DNA of 64,000 bases from Prorocentrum cordatum (GCA_963575745.1 CAUYUJ010018901.1:74501-138500), one strand, 5' to 3'. Shown: positions 20,166 through 30,290, counted from the first letter of the stretch. The notes: generated from the letters alone by a model not told the origin. Program-made: numbers and translations.

Positions 20166-21611
20166 TCAATGCTGCTCGACGGCCCGATGCGGGCCGCCGC
20201 AGACACGGCAGACATGTCGGCGGCCCCACGTGCACGGCGTCCTGCATCCGTTGGGTTTGTTGTTCCAGAGGTTGCACACCTCGGTGGACTTGTCATTGGC
20301 CGGGGCGCCGCCCCCGCCTGCGCCCGAACCCTGCCTTGCCGGGCCCGGTGGCTGCGGCTGCCGCTGCTGCGGAGGCTGCGCCCGCTGCTGGCCGCCAGCC
20401 GGGCCGCCGCCGCCCCGCGGGCCACGCTGCCGGGCCCCCGGAGCGCGGGGCGGCGGGGCTGTGGGGCCCGGTAGCGCCCCAGCTGGCGCGCCCTCCAAGC
20501 GGTCGACGAGAGCGCCGGCTTCGCCGCCCTCCTTAGTGCAGGGGGCGCCGACGTGCATCCACCACCAATGGCCCAACTTGGAGACCGCCGGCTCGGCGCC
20601 GAAGGCAGAGGCGCGGATGACGCGCGCCCGCGCCTGGTCGTCGTCGGGGTTGGCGTCGAGGTACTCCTCCAGGAGCGCGTCCCACTTCTCGGACCTGACC
20701 GTGTCGTCGGCCCTCAGGATGACGCCCCAATAGGACGGGTACAAGATGGACAGCTGGCGGATGCCCTCTTCGTACTCGTCCAAAACCGCGGGCGGGGCGG
20801 CCCCGAGGCAGATCACGCATGAGCGGAAGACCAGCCAGGACGACCTCCATGCCTCGAAGTTCGAAGGGCCCGTCAGCATCCTCGTCTCGAGGCGCCCTTC
20901 GACGAAGGTTTGGGCCTCGAATTTCCTGGCTTTCGCCCTCCTGCGGCCGTACGTCCCAAACACGCCGAAATCGACGTAGGGCGAAGCCTTGGCCTTGAGC
21001 AGCGCCGCGAGCCCCGAGATCTGCTCAGCCGAGGGCCGCGCGTGCGCCGGAGGGGGGCCCCCCGTGACGGTGACGTACCTCAGGCGCGCCGCCGCAACGT
21101 CGTCCTTCGAAAGAAGGTTGAAGGTGCCCTCCGCCGCCTGGTCGATGAGATCCGAGAACCGCCGCTTGTTGTCGCCTGGCGACGGCTCGTCCTGCGTGGC
21201 CCCGGAAGGCCGCGCGGCAGGAGGTGGGGGCATTGACGCGCCCAAGCTTGGCGGTGGCAGCCCCGCGACGTCGAAGACGGCCCGAATCGCACGCACCGCG
21301 CGGCTGCGGACGATGCCACACGCGGGAACGCCCTCGACCTCGAGCTGGCCGATCATGTCGACCAAGATCTGCTCTGGGACGGCCACGGAGTCCGTGACGG
21401 TGGTGCTCAAGTCGCCGCCGACGCCAGCCACCAACGCCGTGGCGAGGTCTCCGAAACCCGTAGTCTCGAGAGTGGTGTGGAGCATGAGCCCCGCCGTGGC
21501 CGACGGCGCGCCCCGCGGCGCGGCCGCTGCCTTGGGGAACGGCCCACGATGAGCGCCACCCCCGAAGGGTGCCTGAGCCGGCGGCGCGTCGCCGAAGCCG
21601 CCGAAATCCAT
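20166..21611 (-). CDS. Gag-like protein of YR retrotransposon
   Basis: Predicted 481-residue capsid-type protein. I chose the ATG at 21611 (MDFGGFGD) because upstream codons lie in repeat A1 and the ATG has a purine-rich GCGATGG context; the frame is open back to 21728. It has a Pro/Ala/Gly-rich N-terminus and a central conserved region with YVDFGVFGTYGRR, NFEAWRSSWLVFRSC and LDEYEEGIRQLSILYPSYW. A Pro/Gln/Gly linker follows. The C-terminal Cys/His knuckle is CNLWNNKPNGC, then CTWGRRHVCRVCGGPH, ending in Gln-His. Such knuckles bind the element RNA. The frame is uninterrupted although the following pol is broken, so either the decay is recent or the lesions fall unevenly. It starts about 150 bp inside the left end A1. 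Confidence 0.8.
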   Translation of the reverse strand: MDFGGFGDAPPAQAPFGGGAHRGPFPKAAAAPRGAPSATAGLMLHTTLETTGFGDLATALVAGVGGDLSTTVTDSVAVPEQILVDMIGQLEVEGVPACGIVRSRAVRAIRAVFDVAGLPPPSLGASMPPPPAARPSGATQDEPSPGDNKRRFSDLIDQAAEGTFNLLSKDDVAAARLRYVTVTGGPPPAHARPSAEQISGLAALLKAKASPYVDFGVFGTYGRRRAKARKFEAQTFVEGRLETRMLTGPSNFEAWRSSWLVFRSCVICLGAAPPAVLDEYEEGIRQLSILYPSYWGVILRADDTVRSEKWDALLEEYLDANPDDDQARARVIRASAFGAEPAVSKLGHWWWMHVGAPCTKEGGEAGALVDRLEGAPAGALPGPTAPPPRAPGARQRGPRGGGGPAGGQQRAQPPQQRQPQPPGPARQGSGAGGGGAPANDKSTEVCNLWNNKPNGCRTPCTWGRRHVCRVCGGPHRAVEQH

Positions 21612-21639
21612 CGCCAGAGCCGAAGAGAAGCCCCAGATG

Positions 21640-21758
21640 GACCGGCAGGGACACAGCGAGAGCCGCACGTCAGCGCTAAAGCCAAAATGGCCGCGGACGG
21701 TGCGAGTATGCCCGCCGCAGGTGCCCAAGTGCCACTCGCACTAAACATAATGCACTCG
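21640..21758 (-). repeat. YR element left terminal repeat A1
   Basis: In element sense it begins CGAGTGCATTATG at 21758 and matches A2 (4716-4600) closely for about 100 bp, then diverges in the gag leader. The outer flank changes abruptly to the 390-bp repeat at 21775. Confidence 0.85.
21676..21696 (-). other. DinoSL-like 21-mer inside repeat A1
   Basis: On the minus strand GGCCATTTTGGCT is identical to the leader core apart from the first base pair context; overall 17 of 21 positions agree. It lies 65 bases upstream of the gag ATG. It is shared with A2 and so represents one ancestral event or one coincidence. Confidence 0.4.
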
Positions 21759-21774
21759 CCAGTTGTCTCGCGCC

Positions 21775-22990
21775 GAGCATGTACGTTTTACTACGGGGAC
21801 GGGCTGATTTTTGCCTCTTGAAGGCCCTCTTGGGGCCCTCTTCGGCCATCCTGAAGCTATCTCGGGCCCTCTGGGGCCTCGCTGAGGCTGTCCTGGGGCC
21901 CTCTAGGGCGTCCTCGGAAGTCGGAAGTCATGTTCCACGAGAGGCTTCCGGGAACATGATTTCGAACGGGGTCCTCTTGGGCCTCCCTGAGGCCGTCTTG
22001 GGGGGCCGGCTTCGGGGCCTCTTGGGCGGTCTCGGGAGGTTCGGTGATCCCCACAGGCCGACCCTTTTGGGCCGTCTGGGGCCCTCTTGGGTCTCTCTTG
22101 GGCTGTCTTGGGGTTCCGCGGGTGCGTCTGGGGCACTGCGAAGACGAAGCCAGCAAGTATGCTGAAAACGCACGTTTTACAACAGAAATGGTCAGATTTT
22201 TGCCTCGTGAAGGCCATCTTGGGGCCCTCATCGGCCATCTTCAAGCAGTCTCGGGCCCTCTGGGGCCTCGCTGAAGCTGTCCTGGGGCCCAGTATGGAGC
22301 GCTGGGAGCCCGGAAACCATGTTCCCGGAGAGGCCTCCGGGAACATGATTTCGAGCGGGGCCCTCGTGGGCCTCCCTGAGGCCGTCTTGGGGGCCTCCTG
22401 GGCCGGCTTCGGGGCCTCTTGGGCCGGCTCGGGGGGTTCGGTGATTCCCACAGGCCGACCCTTTTGGGCCGTCTGGGGCCGTTTTGGGTCTCTCGGGCTG
22501 TCTTGGGGCTCCGTGGGGGCGTCTGGGGCACTGCGAAGACGAAGCCAGCAAGTATGCTGAAAACGCACGTTTTACAACAGAAATGGTCAGATTTTTGCCT
22601 CGTGAAGGCCCTCTTGGGGCCCTCTTCGGCCATCGTCAAGCCATCTCGGGCCCTCTGGGCCTCGCTGAGGCTGTCTTGTGGGCCTCTTGGGCACCCTCGG
22701 ACCCCGGAAACCATGTTCCCGGATAGGCTTCCGGGAACATGATTTCGATTGAGGCCCTCTTGGGCCTCCCTGAGGCCGTCTTGGGGGCCTCCTGGGCCGG
22801 CTTTGGGGCCTCTTGGGCCGTCTCGGGGGGTTCGGTGATCCCCACAAGCCGACCCTTTTGGGCCGTCTGGGGCCCTCTTGGGTCTCTCTTGGGCTGTCTT
22901 GGGGCTCGGTGGGGGCGTCTGGGGCACTGTGAAGACGAAGCCAGCGAGTAATGCCGAACATGTACGTTTTACAACGGACATGTGCCGACG
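21775..22990 (+). repeat. 390-bp tandem repeat with hairpin, three units plus start of a fourth
   Basis: Units begin (T/G)(T/C)ACGTTTTACAAC near 21781, 22169, 22564 and 22962 (spacing 386-398). Each full unit holds an inverted repeat around CATGTTCCCGG and CCGGGAACATG (near 21929, 22319, 22712). It then carries GGGCCTCTTGG units and a conserved GTGATCCCCACAGGCCGACC block. The ORFs on both strands follow the period and are not genes. Confidence 0.9.
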
Positions 22991-23217
22991 TGTGGCTCTT
23001 GAAGGCCCTCTTGGGGCCCTCAGGGGCCCTCTTGGGGCTCTCTTGGGGCCCTCAGGGGACCACTTGGGGCCTCTTGTGGCCTCTTCGGAGGCCTCTGGAG
23101 ACTGAGGGCTGGAATTTTCGGCGAGGGGGCCACGATTCTCGTGAGGGTGCCAAAAAATGGCCCGGGAGGGCCCTCATGGCGACCAGAGGCAGCAGCCGCC
23201 CCCCCCCCGGCCTACCC

Positions 23218-23220
<3 letters not shown>
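22991..23220. repeat. GGGCCCTCTTGG field
   Basis: Degenerate GGGGCCCTCTTGG/CAGG units are followed by a short unique spacer up to the TA tract. Confidence 0.7.
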
Positions 23221-23259
<39 letters not shown>

Positions 23260-23346
23260 ATATATATATATATATATATATGTGTGTCTGCCTGTAATAT
23301 AATATATATATATAATATATATACATACATACATACATACATACAT

Positions 23347-23379
<33 letters not shown>

Positions 23380-23479
23380 TACATACATACATACATACAT
23401 ACATACATACATACATACATACATACATGCATGCATACATACATACATACATACATACATACATACATACATACATACA
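23221..23479. repeat. TA and ACAT microsatellites
   Basis: TA runs extend to about 23320, then ACAT tetranucleotides with a CA block to 23479. The Met-Tyr-Val-Cys frames are artefacts. Confidence 0.95.
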
Positions 23480-23520
23480 CTAGAACCATCGCGCGCGCTT
23501 CGCGCGCGCTCAGGTTCTAG
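23480..23520. repeat. CTAGAACC/GGTTCTAG hairpin at a microsatellite edge
   Basis: CTAGAACC pairs with GGTTCTAG around GCGCGCGC-TTC-GCGCGCGC. Near-identical hairpins cap TA tracts at 48146-48185 and 56873-56912. Here the downstream 430 bp found at the other two sites is absent. Confidence 0.85.
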
Positions 23521-23559
23521 CCCAGGCCAGGGGCGCGCTTGAGGATCTTGGACAGCGCT

Positions 23560-25300
23560 ATCAAGCACAGGCGCGTGGCATAGTCGTGCCTCCTGAGGGC
23601 CTCTTGGAAACCTCTTGGGTCATCGTGGGGGCATCTGAAGGGCTTCTGGGGGGCCCTCCATGCTTCCTCAACTGGCTGTTGCAGGCACATCTTGAGTGCT
23701 TCTCGGGGGGCATCTTGGGGTTTCTTGGGGTCCTTTGGGTGCATCGTCAGGGTTCTCCGGGCAGTCGGAAAGTGATGTTCTGCAGCCTGAAGCAGACAAT
23801 TGGCCGCCTTGGCTGCGTAGAGGCCCGGCTTGAGGCCACATTGGGGCAATCCGGAGGCCTCCCGGGGCCTCCTTGAAGCAATTTTGATTGGCCCAGTGTA
23901 CGTCTCCTGTGAGTTTTTTGTTGCCTGGTGGGGGGTTTTGGTGGGCCTCGTCGAACCACTTGGGGACTCTTGGGGCCTCCTGTGGGCCTCTTAGGGCGAA
24001 AGGCTCTGCTGTTGGGTTCGCGTTCACCTTCTTGGGGCTCTTTTGGGGCCCTCTTGGGGCCCTCTCGGGCCGTCTTGGGCGCCTCGGGCACCGTCTTGGG
24101 GCCCTCGTGGGCCGTCTTGGGGCCCTCTTGGGGGCCTCTGCGGTCTTGGGGGCCTCTTGGGCCGTCTTGGAGCGTCGGGAAGCCAAAAGGCTGAGAACTT
24201 TAAAATCCATCAAAAACCGATGGGAAAACATCGTTTCTTGGAATATCTTCGGCCTTCTGGGGAATTTCTTGAGGGCCTCTTGGGTCCCATTTGGGGGCCT
24301 CTGGGGCTTCCTGAGAGCCTCTCGGGGTGGAGGGCTCGGATTTTCGGTTCGTCTGACCCCTCTTGGGCCACGTATTGGTGCCCTGTCGGGCTGTCTTGGG
24401 CCCTGTTGGAAGCCTCGTGGGCGATCTTGGATTGGTCTTGGAGGCCTTTGGGGCCGCCTTGGAGCGTCAGGACGCCAAAAGGCTGAAAAATCGAACATCA
24501 ATCAAACACCTACGGCAAGACATGGATATGTGCCTCTTGGGGCCTTCGTGGGAGGCCTCTTGGATACGTTTCGGCCCCCTGGGGGGGCTTCTTGGGGCCT
24601 CTTGGAGCCTGTTAGGGCTTCTCGGGGCCTCCTGAGAGCCTCTCGGGATGGAAGACTCGGATTTTCGCGTCGTGTCAACCCTCCATTTTGGGGCCGTGTT
24701 GGGGCCCTCTCGCTCCGCTTTGGGCGCCTCTGGCGCCGTCTTGGGACCCCCGTGGGCTGTCTTGAAACCGTCTTCGAAGCTTCTGGGGATGCCTTGGAGC
24801 GGAAATTGAAGCCTCTTGGGCCGTCGTGGGGCGTCAGGAAACTCAAAAGGCGAGATCTCGAAAATCGATCAAAAACCAAAGGAAAACTAATTAGTTGTGC
24901 CTCCTGGGGCTCCTTGGGAGCCATCTTGGAGACCTCTTGGGGCGTCTTGGAAGCCTCTTGGACAGTAAGGGACTAATTCTGGGGTGATTTCGGGCGGTCA
25001 TTGGTCGTGTTCGTTGTCTGGAAACGCCATTTCTGGCAATCCAGGGCCGTCCTTCACAAGGCCCCCAGCGCCACGGCAGGGCCCCCGGGCCTCCCGGCGC
25101 GAGGGCCCCACCTCGTGCCCGCGGCAGGGCGTTCCTGGGCCGTCTCGGCGCCCTCGTGGGCCGTCTCGGCGCCCTCGTGGGGTGTCTGAAATCCATCAAA
25201 AATCGAAGGACAATCAATGATTTTGGCGTCGCTTTGGGCCGTGTTGGAAGCCTTGTGGGTCGTCTGGGGGCCATCTTGAGCGCGTTCGAACGATATGTCT
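23560..25300 (+). repeat. Degenerate GGGCCTCTTGGG field
   Basis: Irregular GGGGCCTCTTGGG units and variants (CCGTCTTGG, CCCTCTTGG). Three spaced blocks carry AAAGGCTGA(G)AA followed by ATC(C)ATCAAAAACC (24190, 24480, 24850 region), so a longer unit of roughly 290-370 bp underlies it. No gene is seen. Confidence 0.8.
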
Positions 25301-25720
25301 TGAGGCGGCGCACGCGGCGCAACAAGGAGGACACCCCCCGAGGGTCAAGGTCGTCCGTTTAAGGTCAAGGTTTTGGGCCTCGAATTTCAAGGTTTAAGGT
25401 CGGGGTTTTCAAGGTTCAAGGTCACTTGCAAGGTCAATCGAGGTCAGTAGTAGTTGTTCCAAGATGGCTCCAAGACGGCACCAAGATGGTTCCAGGATGG
25501 CACCAAAACAATCCAAGATGCCCTCCAAGATGGCTAAGACGGCCTCAAACGGCCTCCAGCACAACCCTAAGACGCTTCCAAGACGTCCAAGACGCCCCCA
25601 AGAGAACCCGAGTTTGCCCAAATATGTTTCGAAGATTGCCGATCGTCGCGATATTGATGATTGAGGCGCGATATTGATTAGGCGCGATATTGATTATATG
25701 GGAGCAGCCTTGAGGCGGCC
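25301..25720. repeat. Short arrays: AAGGTCAAGG, CCAAGATGGC, GATATTGATTA
   Basis: 25350-25440 has AAGGTCAAGG/TTCAAGG units. 25455-25600 has CCAAGATGGC units. 25650-25705 has three 17-bp GGCGCGATATTGATTA units. No gene is seen. Confidence 0.75.
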
Positions 25721-26187
25721 GCAGGGTGAGAGGACGACAATCATTCGATAATTGTTTCAAAATTCAAGTCGTGTTCATCTCGACGACCGCCGCATTGATC
25801 CAAGCACGCTTTGACTCCTCACGGTGGCCTGTGCCACCGTGCCCTCGAGGCGCACGCGTGGCTCCCTGGACCGTGGCCCAACTCCCCCTAGACCTGGCGA
25901 TCTACCACCTAAAGTAAAACTTGAAACTTACACAGCCCCGAGCCTCGAGCCTCGGGGTGGGAATCTCAGAACTAGATGCCAGCCCAGCCCACCTCCCACC
26001 TCCTATCTCCTATCCTTACTCCTCCTCCTCATCCTCGTCCTCATCCCTCCCAGTTTCGTCCGCCGAGGGTACGTAGGTACTTGGTACGTTTGATTTCGGT
26101 TAACTGTTAACTCCTCATCCCCCTCATATCCTTCCTCTTCCCTTTCGCCATCCATACTATCTACTATCGTTCAACTTCCCCTCATCA
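25721..26187. other. Non-coding, CTCC-rich
   Basis: Unique DNA with CCTCCTCCT patches; nothing recognised. Confidence 0.4.
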
Positions 26188-26601
26188 TCATCCTCCTCCA
26201 TGGCCAGTTTGAATCTCAATCCAGCCCCCTCTAGATGGGCATGAGGCATGAGGCATGAATCTGGCGAGGGCTACTAATTTGCCCCCGAGGCTCAATGGTC
26301 CAAGATTGGGGCTGCGTCGCTGGTCGCCCACTCCACCTTGATGTCCGTCAACCTTGATGTCCGTCACCGTCCTTGACGCTTCCATGTGGCAGGCCGTGAT
26401 CTGCAATTGCGTCATGGCTTTCTTCATGTAGATCGCGTATTCCCCGATGTCCTCATCTGGCCCTTCGCCCACTAAGCTCTGGGACCACGACGCCTGCTTG
26501 AACATTGGCATTGTGCCCTGCTGCTGCGCGTCGCTGGACGGGGGCCCAGGGGCAGCCGCAGAGAAGGCTGTGCGCTGTGCGCTGTGCACTGTGCAGTGCA
26601 C
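26188..26601 (-). CDS. Unrecognised ORF or exon fragment, 137 codons
   Basis: I do not recognise this protein. Unlike nearly every other frame nearby it has ordinary composition in its middle: from MPMFKQASW through GEGPDEDIGEYAIYMKK, then AMTQLQITACHMEAS and TVTDIKVDG, with balanced charged, hydrophobic and aromatic residues. The first 30 codons and the last 40 are repeat-influenced: 26578-26600 is a GTGCACTGTGCAGTGCAC-type palindrome, and GCATGAGGCATGAGGCATGA lies near the end. A Met at codon 31 is a more likely start if it is a gene. It could be an exon of a larger gene, since dinoflagellate splice sites are hard to see, or a chance frame. Confidence 0.3.
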   Translation of the reverse strand: MHCTVHSAQRTAFSAAAPGPPSSDAQQQGTMPMFKQASWSQSLVGEGPDEDIGEYAIYMKKAMTQLQITACHMEASRTVTDIKVDGHQGGVGDQRRSPNLGPLSLGGKLVALARFMPHASCPSRGGWIEIQTGHGGG

Positions 26602-27290
26602 AGGCTGCGCGAGTAGTTGCTGTAGCCTGAACCCTGTAGCTTATTACTTACTCGAGCCAGGGAGCTGCTACATGTACTCCAGGTTCAGTGTTGTCGTGCG
26701 TTCTGCGTCTCTTCTATCGCACCGTCGTTTGTCGACACAGTTGGCGCAGGAGTCGGGGAGGGCCCCAGGGGCCCCGGGGGCTGCAGAGTCCCATGGGCGA
26801 GGAGGAGGTGGAGGAGGAGGAGGAGGTCCTGAGTAAACCCAGGATGCACCAGCGATGCTGCAATGCACCCTCACGCCGCGAGCCCCCTCACCCCTCGCAA
26901 CACGTCCTTGCATGCAGCAATCCTTGACGACGACGACGACAGGGCTCGAGGCTAGGACCGGGGACGGCGGCGCAGGAGACTAGGATAATCTCCCCGCCGC
27001 CTCAGAAAGATGTTTGGGGAGAGGGCGGAGGGCAGAGGGTAGAGGGGTGCGGGGGCAGGAACGACGGAACGACATTACCACATTATACATTACTTTGTTA
27101 CTCTCATTACCCATTACTCATTATCTCATTAATGACTCATTACTCATTATCTCATTACTCATTACCTCATTACCTCATTACCACATTTTCATTATTCGAA
27201 ATTCAATGCGCATTATTCATTACTCATTTCTTCCCCCTCCCCATCTCCCCTCCTCCGCCTCCTCCTCCTCCCTTCTCCTTGCTCAGGGCT
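26602..27290. other. Non-coding; GGA and CATTACTCATT patches
   Basis: 26795-26835 is GAGGAGGAGG. 27070-27230 is an array of CATTACTCATTATCT-like units on an AT-rich background, rare in this window. Confidence 0.6.
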
Positions 27291-28250
27291 GCTTAGGGCC
27301 TAGGGCTGGGGGCGTAGGTCGCGGCGCAGGGCTAGGGGCTGAAGGCTAAGGGCTTCGGGCTTACAGGGCTTGCAGCTTACATCTTACATGGCTTACATGG
27401 CTTACAGGGCTTAGGAGCTTAGGACTTCGGGCTTAGGACTTAGGGCTTAGTGCTTAGGGCTTATTTCTTAAGGCTCGGAGCTGAGGGCTCAGGGCTCAGG
27501 GCTGAGGGCGTAGAGCTCAGGGCCCAAGACTCGGGCTGAAGTCTCAGGGCTGAAGGGCCAGGGGCCAGGGCTCAGAACTAATGGCTCAGGGCTCAAAACT
27601 TAGGGCTTCGGGCTCAGGGCTCAGGCCAGAGTTCAGAGTTCAGAGCCTGAAGCTGAGGGTCCAGGGTGTGGGTTGCGGGGCCTAGGGGTCAAGGCTCAAG
27701 GCTAAGTGCTACTGGCTTAGGGGTCAAGGGATTATGGCTTCGGACTTAGGGCTTCGAGCTCAGGGCTCTGTGCTCAAGGCATTGGGGTTAGGGCTTAAGG
27801 CTCATGGCTCAGGGCTGAGGGTTGAGGGTAGAGGTTGAGGGCTTAAGCTTTTTGGCTTCGGGCTGAGGGCTTAGGGCTGAGGAATTGCAGATTAATTCTT
27901 AGGGCTCCGAGCTCAGGGCCTAAGGTTTGAGGCTCAGGGCTCGGGGCTCAGGGCTTGGGGCTGAGGGCCTTGGGCCGAAGGCCGAAGGCCGAGGGCATCG
28001 GGCTTAGGGCCCAAGGCGCAGGGCGCAAGGCTCAGGGCTGCATAGGACCTAGGGGCCGAAGGCTAAGGGCTGAGGGCTAAGGGCTTAGTTCTTAAGGCTC
28101 GGAGCTGAGGGCCCAGGGTGCAGGGCGTAAGGCTCAGGGCTCAAGGCTTAGGGCCCAGGGGCTTAAGGCTCAGGGCTGAAGGGCCGGGGCCCAGAATTAA
28201 TGGCTCAGGGCTCAAGGCCTAAGGCTAAGGGCAAAGAGCTCAAGGCTCAG
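27291..28250 (+). repeat. 7-bp-periodic GGGCTCA/GGGCTTA array
   Basis: Degenerate heptamers (AGGGCTC, AGGGCTT, AGGGCTG and variants) run for about 950 bp. GGGCTTA differs by one base from GGGTTTA, the permuted TTTAGGG telomere unit. A second block lies at 29030-29275. The Ala/Gln/Gly frames here are artefacts. Confidence 0.85.
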
Positions 28251-29029
28251 GGCGGAGGGCCCAGGCCCCAGGCAGCAGATTATGTCGGGCCGCTGCGCCC
28301 CCGCGACTCTCGAACTCCGAGATGGGGGGCGGGCGCCGCCGCCGCGCGCCCGCGCCTTGTCGCGTCGCGATGCTTCTGCCACGGGACATTGGGAATGGCC
28401 GGGGGATGTGCGCCCCAGGCCGCGCTCCCCCGGGCGCCGCGCGCTGCTTTGCGACGAGACAATCGCTGTGCAAAATGGGCCAGCGGCGCGCCATTCTGGG
28501 TCGCACTTGTGCGTCCGGGGGCTGGGCGCGAGCCCAGGGTGCAATTTTCTGACCCTGGGCTGGCTGGCATGGTGCATCAGGGGGACCTTGCCACCTTGGG
28601 TAAGGTGGGGTCTTCCGGAGGTCTTCCGGGGCCTTCCGGGGCTTTCCGGGCCCAAGGTGGGAGGGTCGACCATGGTAAGGTGGGATCTTCCGGAGGTCTT
28701 CCGGGGCTTTCCGGGCCCAAGGTGGGGGGTCTCTGGGCAAGGTCGCAAATTTCGGGTCCAAGGTCGACCTTTTCGGCGACCAAGGTCGACCTTTTCGGCG
28801 ACCAAGGTCGACGTTTGCGGCGTCTGAAGTCGTTCGAAATGGACCGCGAAGCGAGCGGCGCGGCTCGGCCGCGCGCCGAGAGAAGACGCTCGACGAGATG
28901 GCAGCGCGCCAGATTATTTCAAACATTGCGGCCGATGTGCAGTTCCACCAAATTCTCTAGCGATTTGACACAAGATTGCGTCGCATGCGCGACGAGACGC
29001 CAGCGCGGGCACATGGTGTGCGCGTTTGC
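28251..29029. other. Unique island inside the 7-bp array
   Basis: Two subrepeats are present: CTTCCGGGGCTTTCCGGGCC units with GGTAAGGTGGG(G/A)TC (28600-28740), and three CAAGGTCGACC + TTTTCGGCGAC units (28755-28815). 28830-29030 is GCGCG-rich DNA like 8-9 kb. Several frames are open but none shows a domain. Confidence 0.45.
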
Positions 29030-29275
29030 ACCTCGGGCTCAGGGCCTAGTGCCTGAGTGCCCAGGGCTTGCGGCTCAAGGCTCAGGGCCCAGGGCTCAGG
29101 GCTCAAGGGCCAGGGCTCAGGGTTTAGTTCTTATGGCTCAGGGCTCAGAGCCTAAAGATGAGGGCCCAGGGTTTGGGGCTCAGGGCCTCGGGTTTAGGGC
29201 TCAAGGCTAAAGGGCTAATGGCTAATGGCTTAAATCTGAAATGGTTAAGGCTTAAGGCCTAGGGCTTAGAGCATA
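29030..29275 (+). repeat. 7-bp GGGCTCA array, second block
   Basis: Continuation of the 27.3-28.25 kb array with the same heptamers, now interrupted by GGCTAATGGCTAATGGC. Confidence 0.8.
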
Positions 29276-29339
29276 GAGCCAACTTGGCGATCCGACTTGT
29301 CACCCGCCAATGTCCCATGACATATAGAATTCAAACGCG

Positions 29340-29435
29340 TCGACGATGATAATGGTGCTGATGGTGCTGGCGATGCTGATGGTGATATTGATGACGATGA
29401 TGATGGCGCTGGCGATGGTGATGGACGCGCCCCCA
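29340..29435 (+). repeat. GATGGTGCTGATG microsatellite
   Basis: GATGATG/GCTGGCGATG triplet run. The surrounding 29.28-29.65 kb is unassigned. Confidence 0.8.
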
Positions 29436-29649
29436 GGCTTGGATGAGCCCCGCGCTCGTTTTGGCGGGCGCTTGGGGGCTCCAGGGGAACGCGCAGGCGC
29501 ATCGGAGCGCCCGGTGCGTGTGAGGACGCCTGGCGCGCCAGAATCATGCGCAACAGATACTTCGCGGCGCGCATCACCTTGCGCACCCCCCCGCCCGCCC
29601 TTGCAAAACACATGGTTTCGTGCGCGAGCGGCCAGCATCCCCAGCGCAA

Positions 29650-30290
29650 ACTACCGCGCGGCGCGCGTACAAGCGCCCTTAAGCGCTCGCAGCTCCCAGG
29701 CGTTCCACAGCGCTGCCTGGCGCCCCCGGGCGCAGCCCGGGCGCTGCCCAGGGGCCGGCAGGCGCTGCGAGGCGCTTCCAGCCGCCCCTAGACGCACCAG
29801 GTGCTCTTTTGCGCTCCCCAAGAGCTCCAAGCGCTGCTTTGCGCGGGCCCGAAGCTTTTCCAAGCGCCCCCGAGGCGCTCTTGGGCGCTGCCAGGCGCCC
29901 CCAGGCGCTTCCTAGCGGCCCCGAGCCCCCAGCGTTCCCAGGCGCCCCCAGGCGCTCTCAGGCGCTGCCCAGGCGCTGCCCAGGCATTGCCCAGGCGCTC
30001 CCAGGCGTGCCCAGACGCACCAGGCGTTCCTGAGCGCTCCTCAGGAGTTCCCAAGCGCTGCCTTACGCGACGCCGAGACGCGTCCAAGCGCTCTCCAGGC
30101 GCTCCTGGGTCTCGGGCGTTGCCGGGCGTCTCCAGGCGCCTCCGAACGGCCCCCGGCGCTCCCAGGCGCCCCCGGGCGATCCTTGGTCTTTGGTGCCGCA
30201 GGCGCTGCCCAGGCGCTGCTTGGTGCCCCCAGGCGCTGCCCAGGCTCTGCCCAGGCGCTGGCAGGCAGCGGGTCCTTGGGCGGCATTGGG
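29650..30290 (+). repeat. Degenerate CCAGGCGCTCCCAGGCGCT field
   Basis: AGGCGCT heptamers separated by 3-8 bases of CCC/GCC recur about 40 times. Open frames on both strands are artefacts. Confidence 0.85.

Larger units (their letters stand above)
4456..21758 (-). mobile_element. Split-direct-repeat YR retrotransposon, possibly interrupted
   Basis: On the minus strand the order is repeat A1 (21758-21640), gag (21611-20166), a broken RT-RNase H frame (19997-17685), non-coding DNA (17.6-7.9 kb), tyrosine recombinase (7922-4755), then repeats B1-A2-B2 (4833-4456). A1 - ORFs - B1 A2 B2 is the known architecture of Ngaro/PAT-type YR elements. What is seen is the repeat order and the protein motifs. 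That all of it is one insertion is inference: the 9.7 kb in the middle carries unrelated satellites and is either a nested insertion or a sign that two copies are present. Confidence 0.55.

Noticed and set aside
23052-23568. Met-Tyr-Val-Cys frames over the ACAT tract
   Set aside because: Pure microsatellite translation.
28200-29210. 336-codon plus-strand frame
   Set aside because: Both ends are 7-bp array translation and the centre overlaps open frames on the other strand; no domain.
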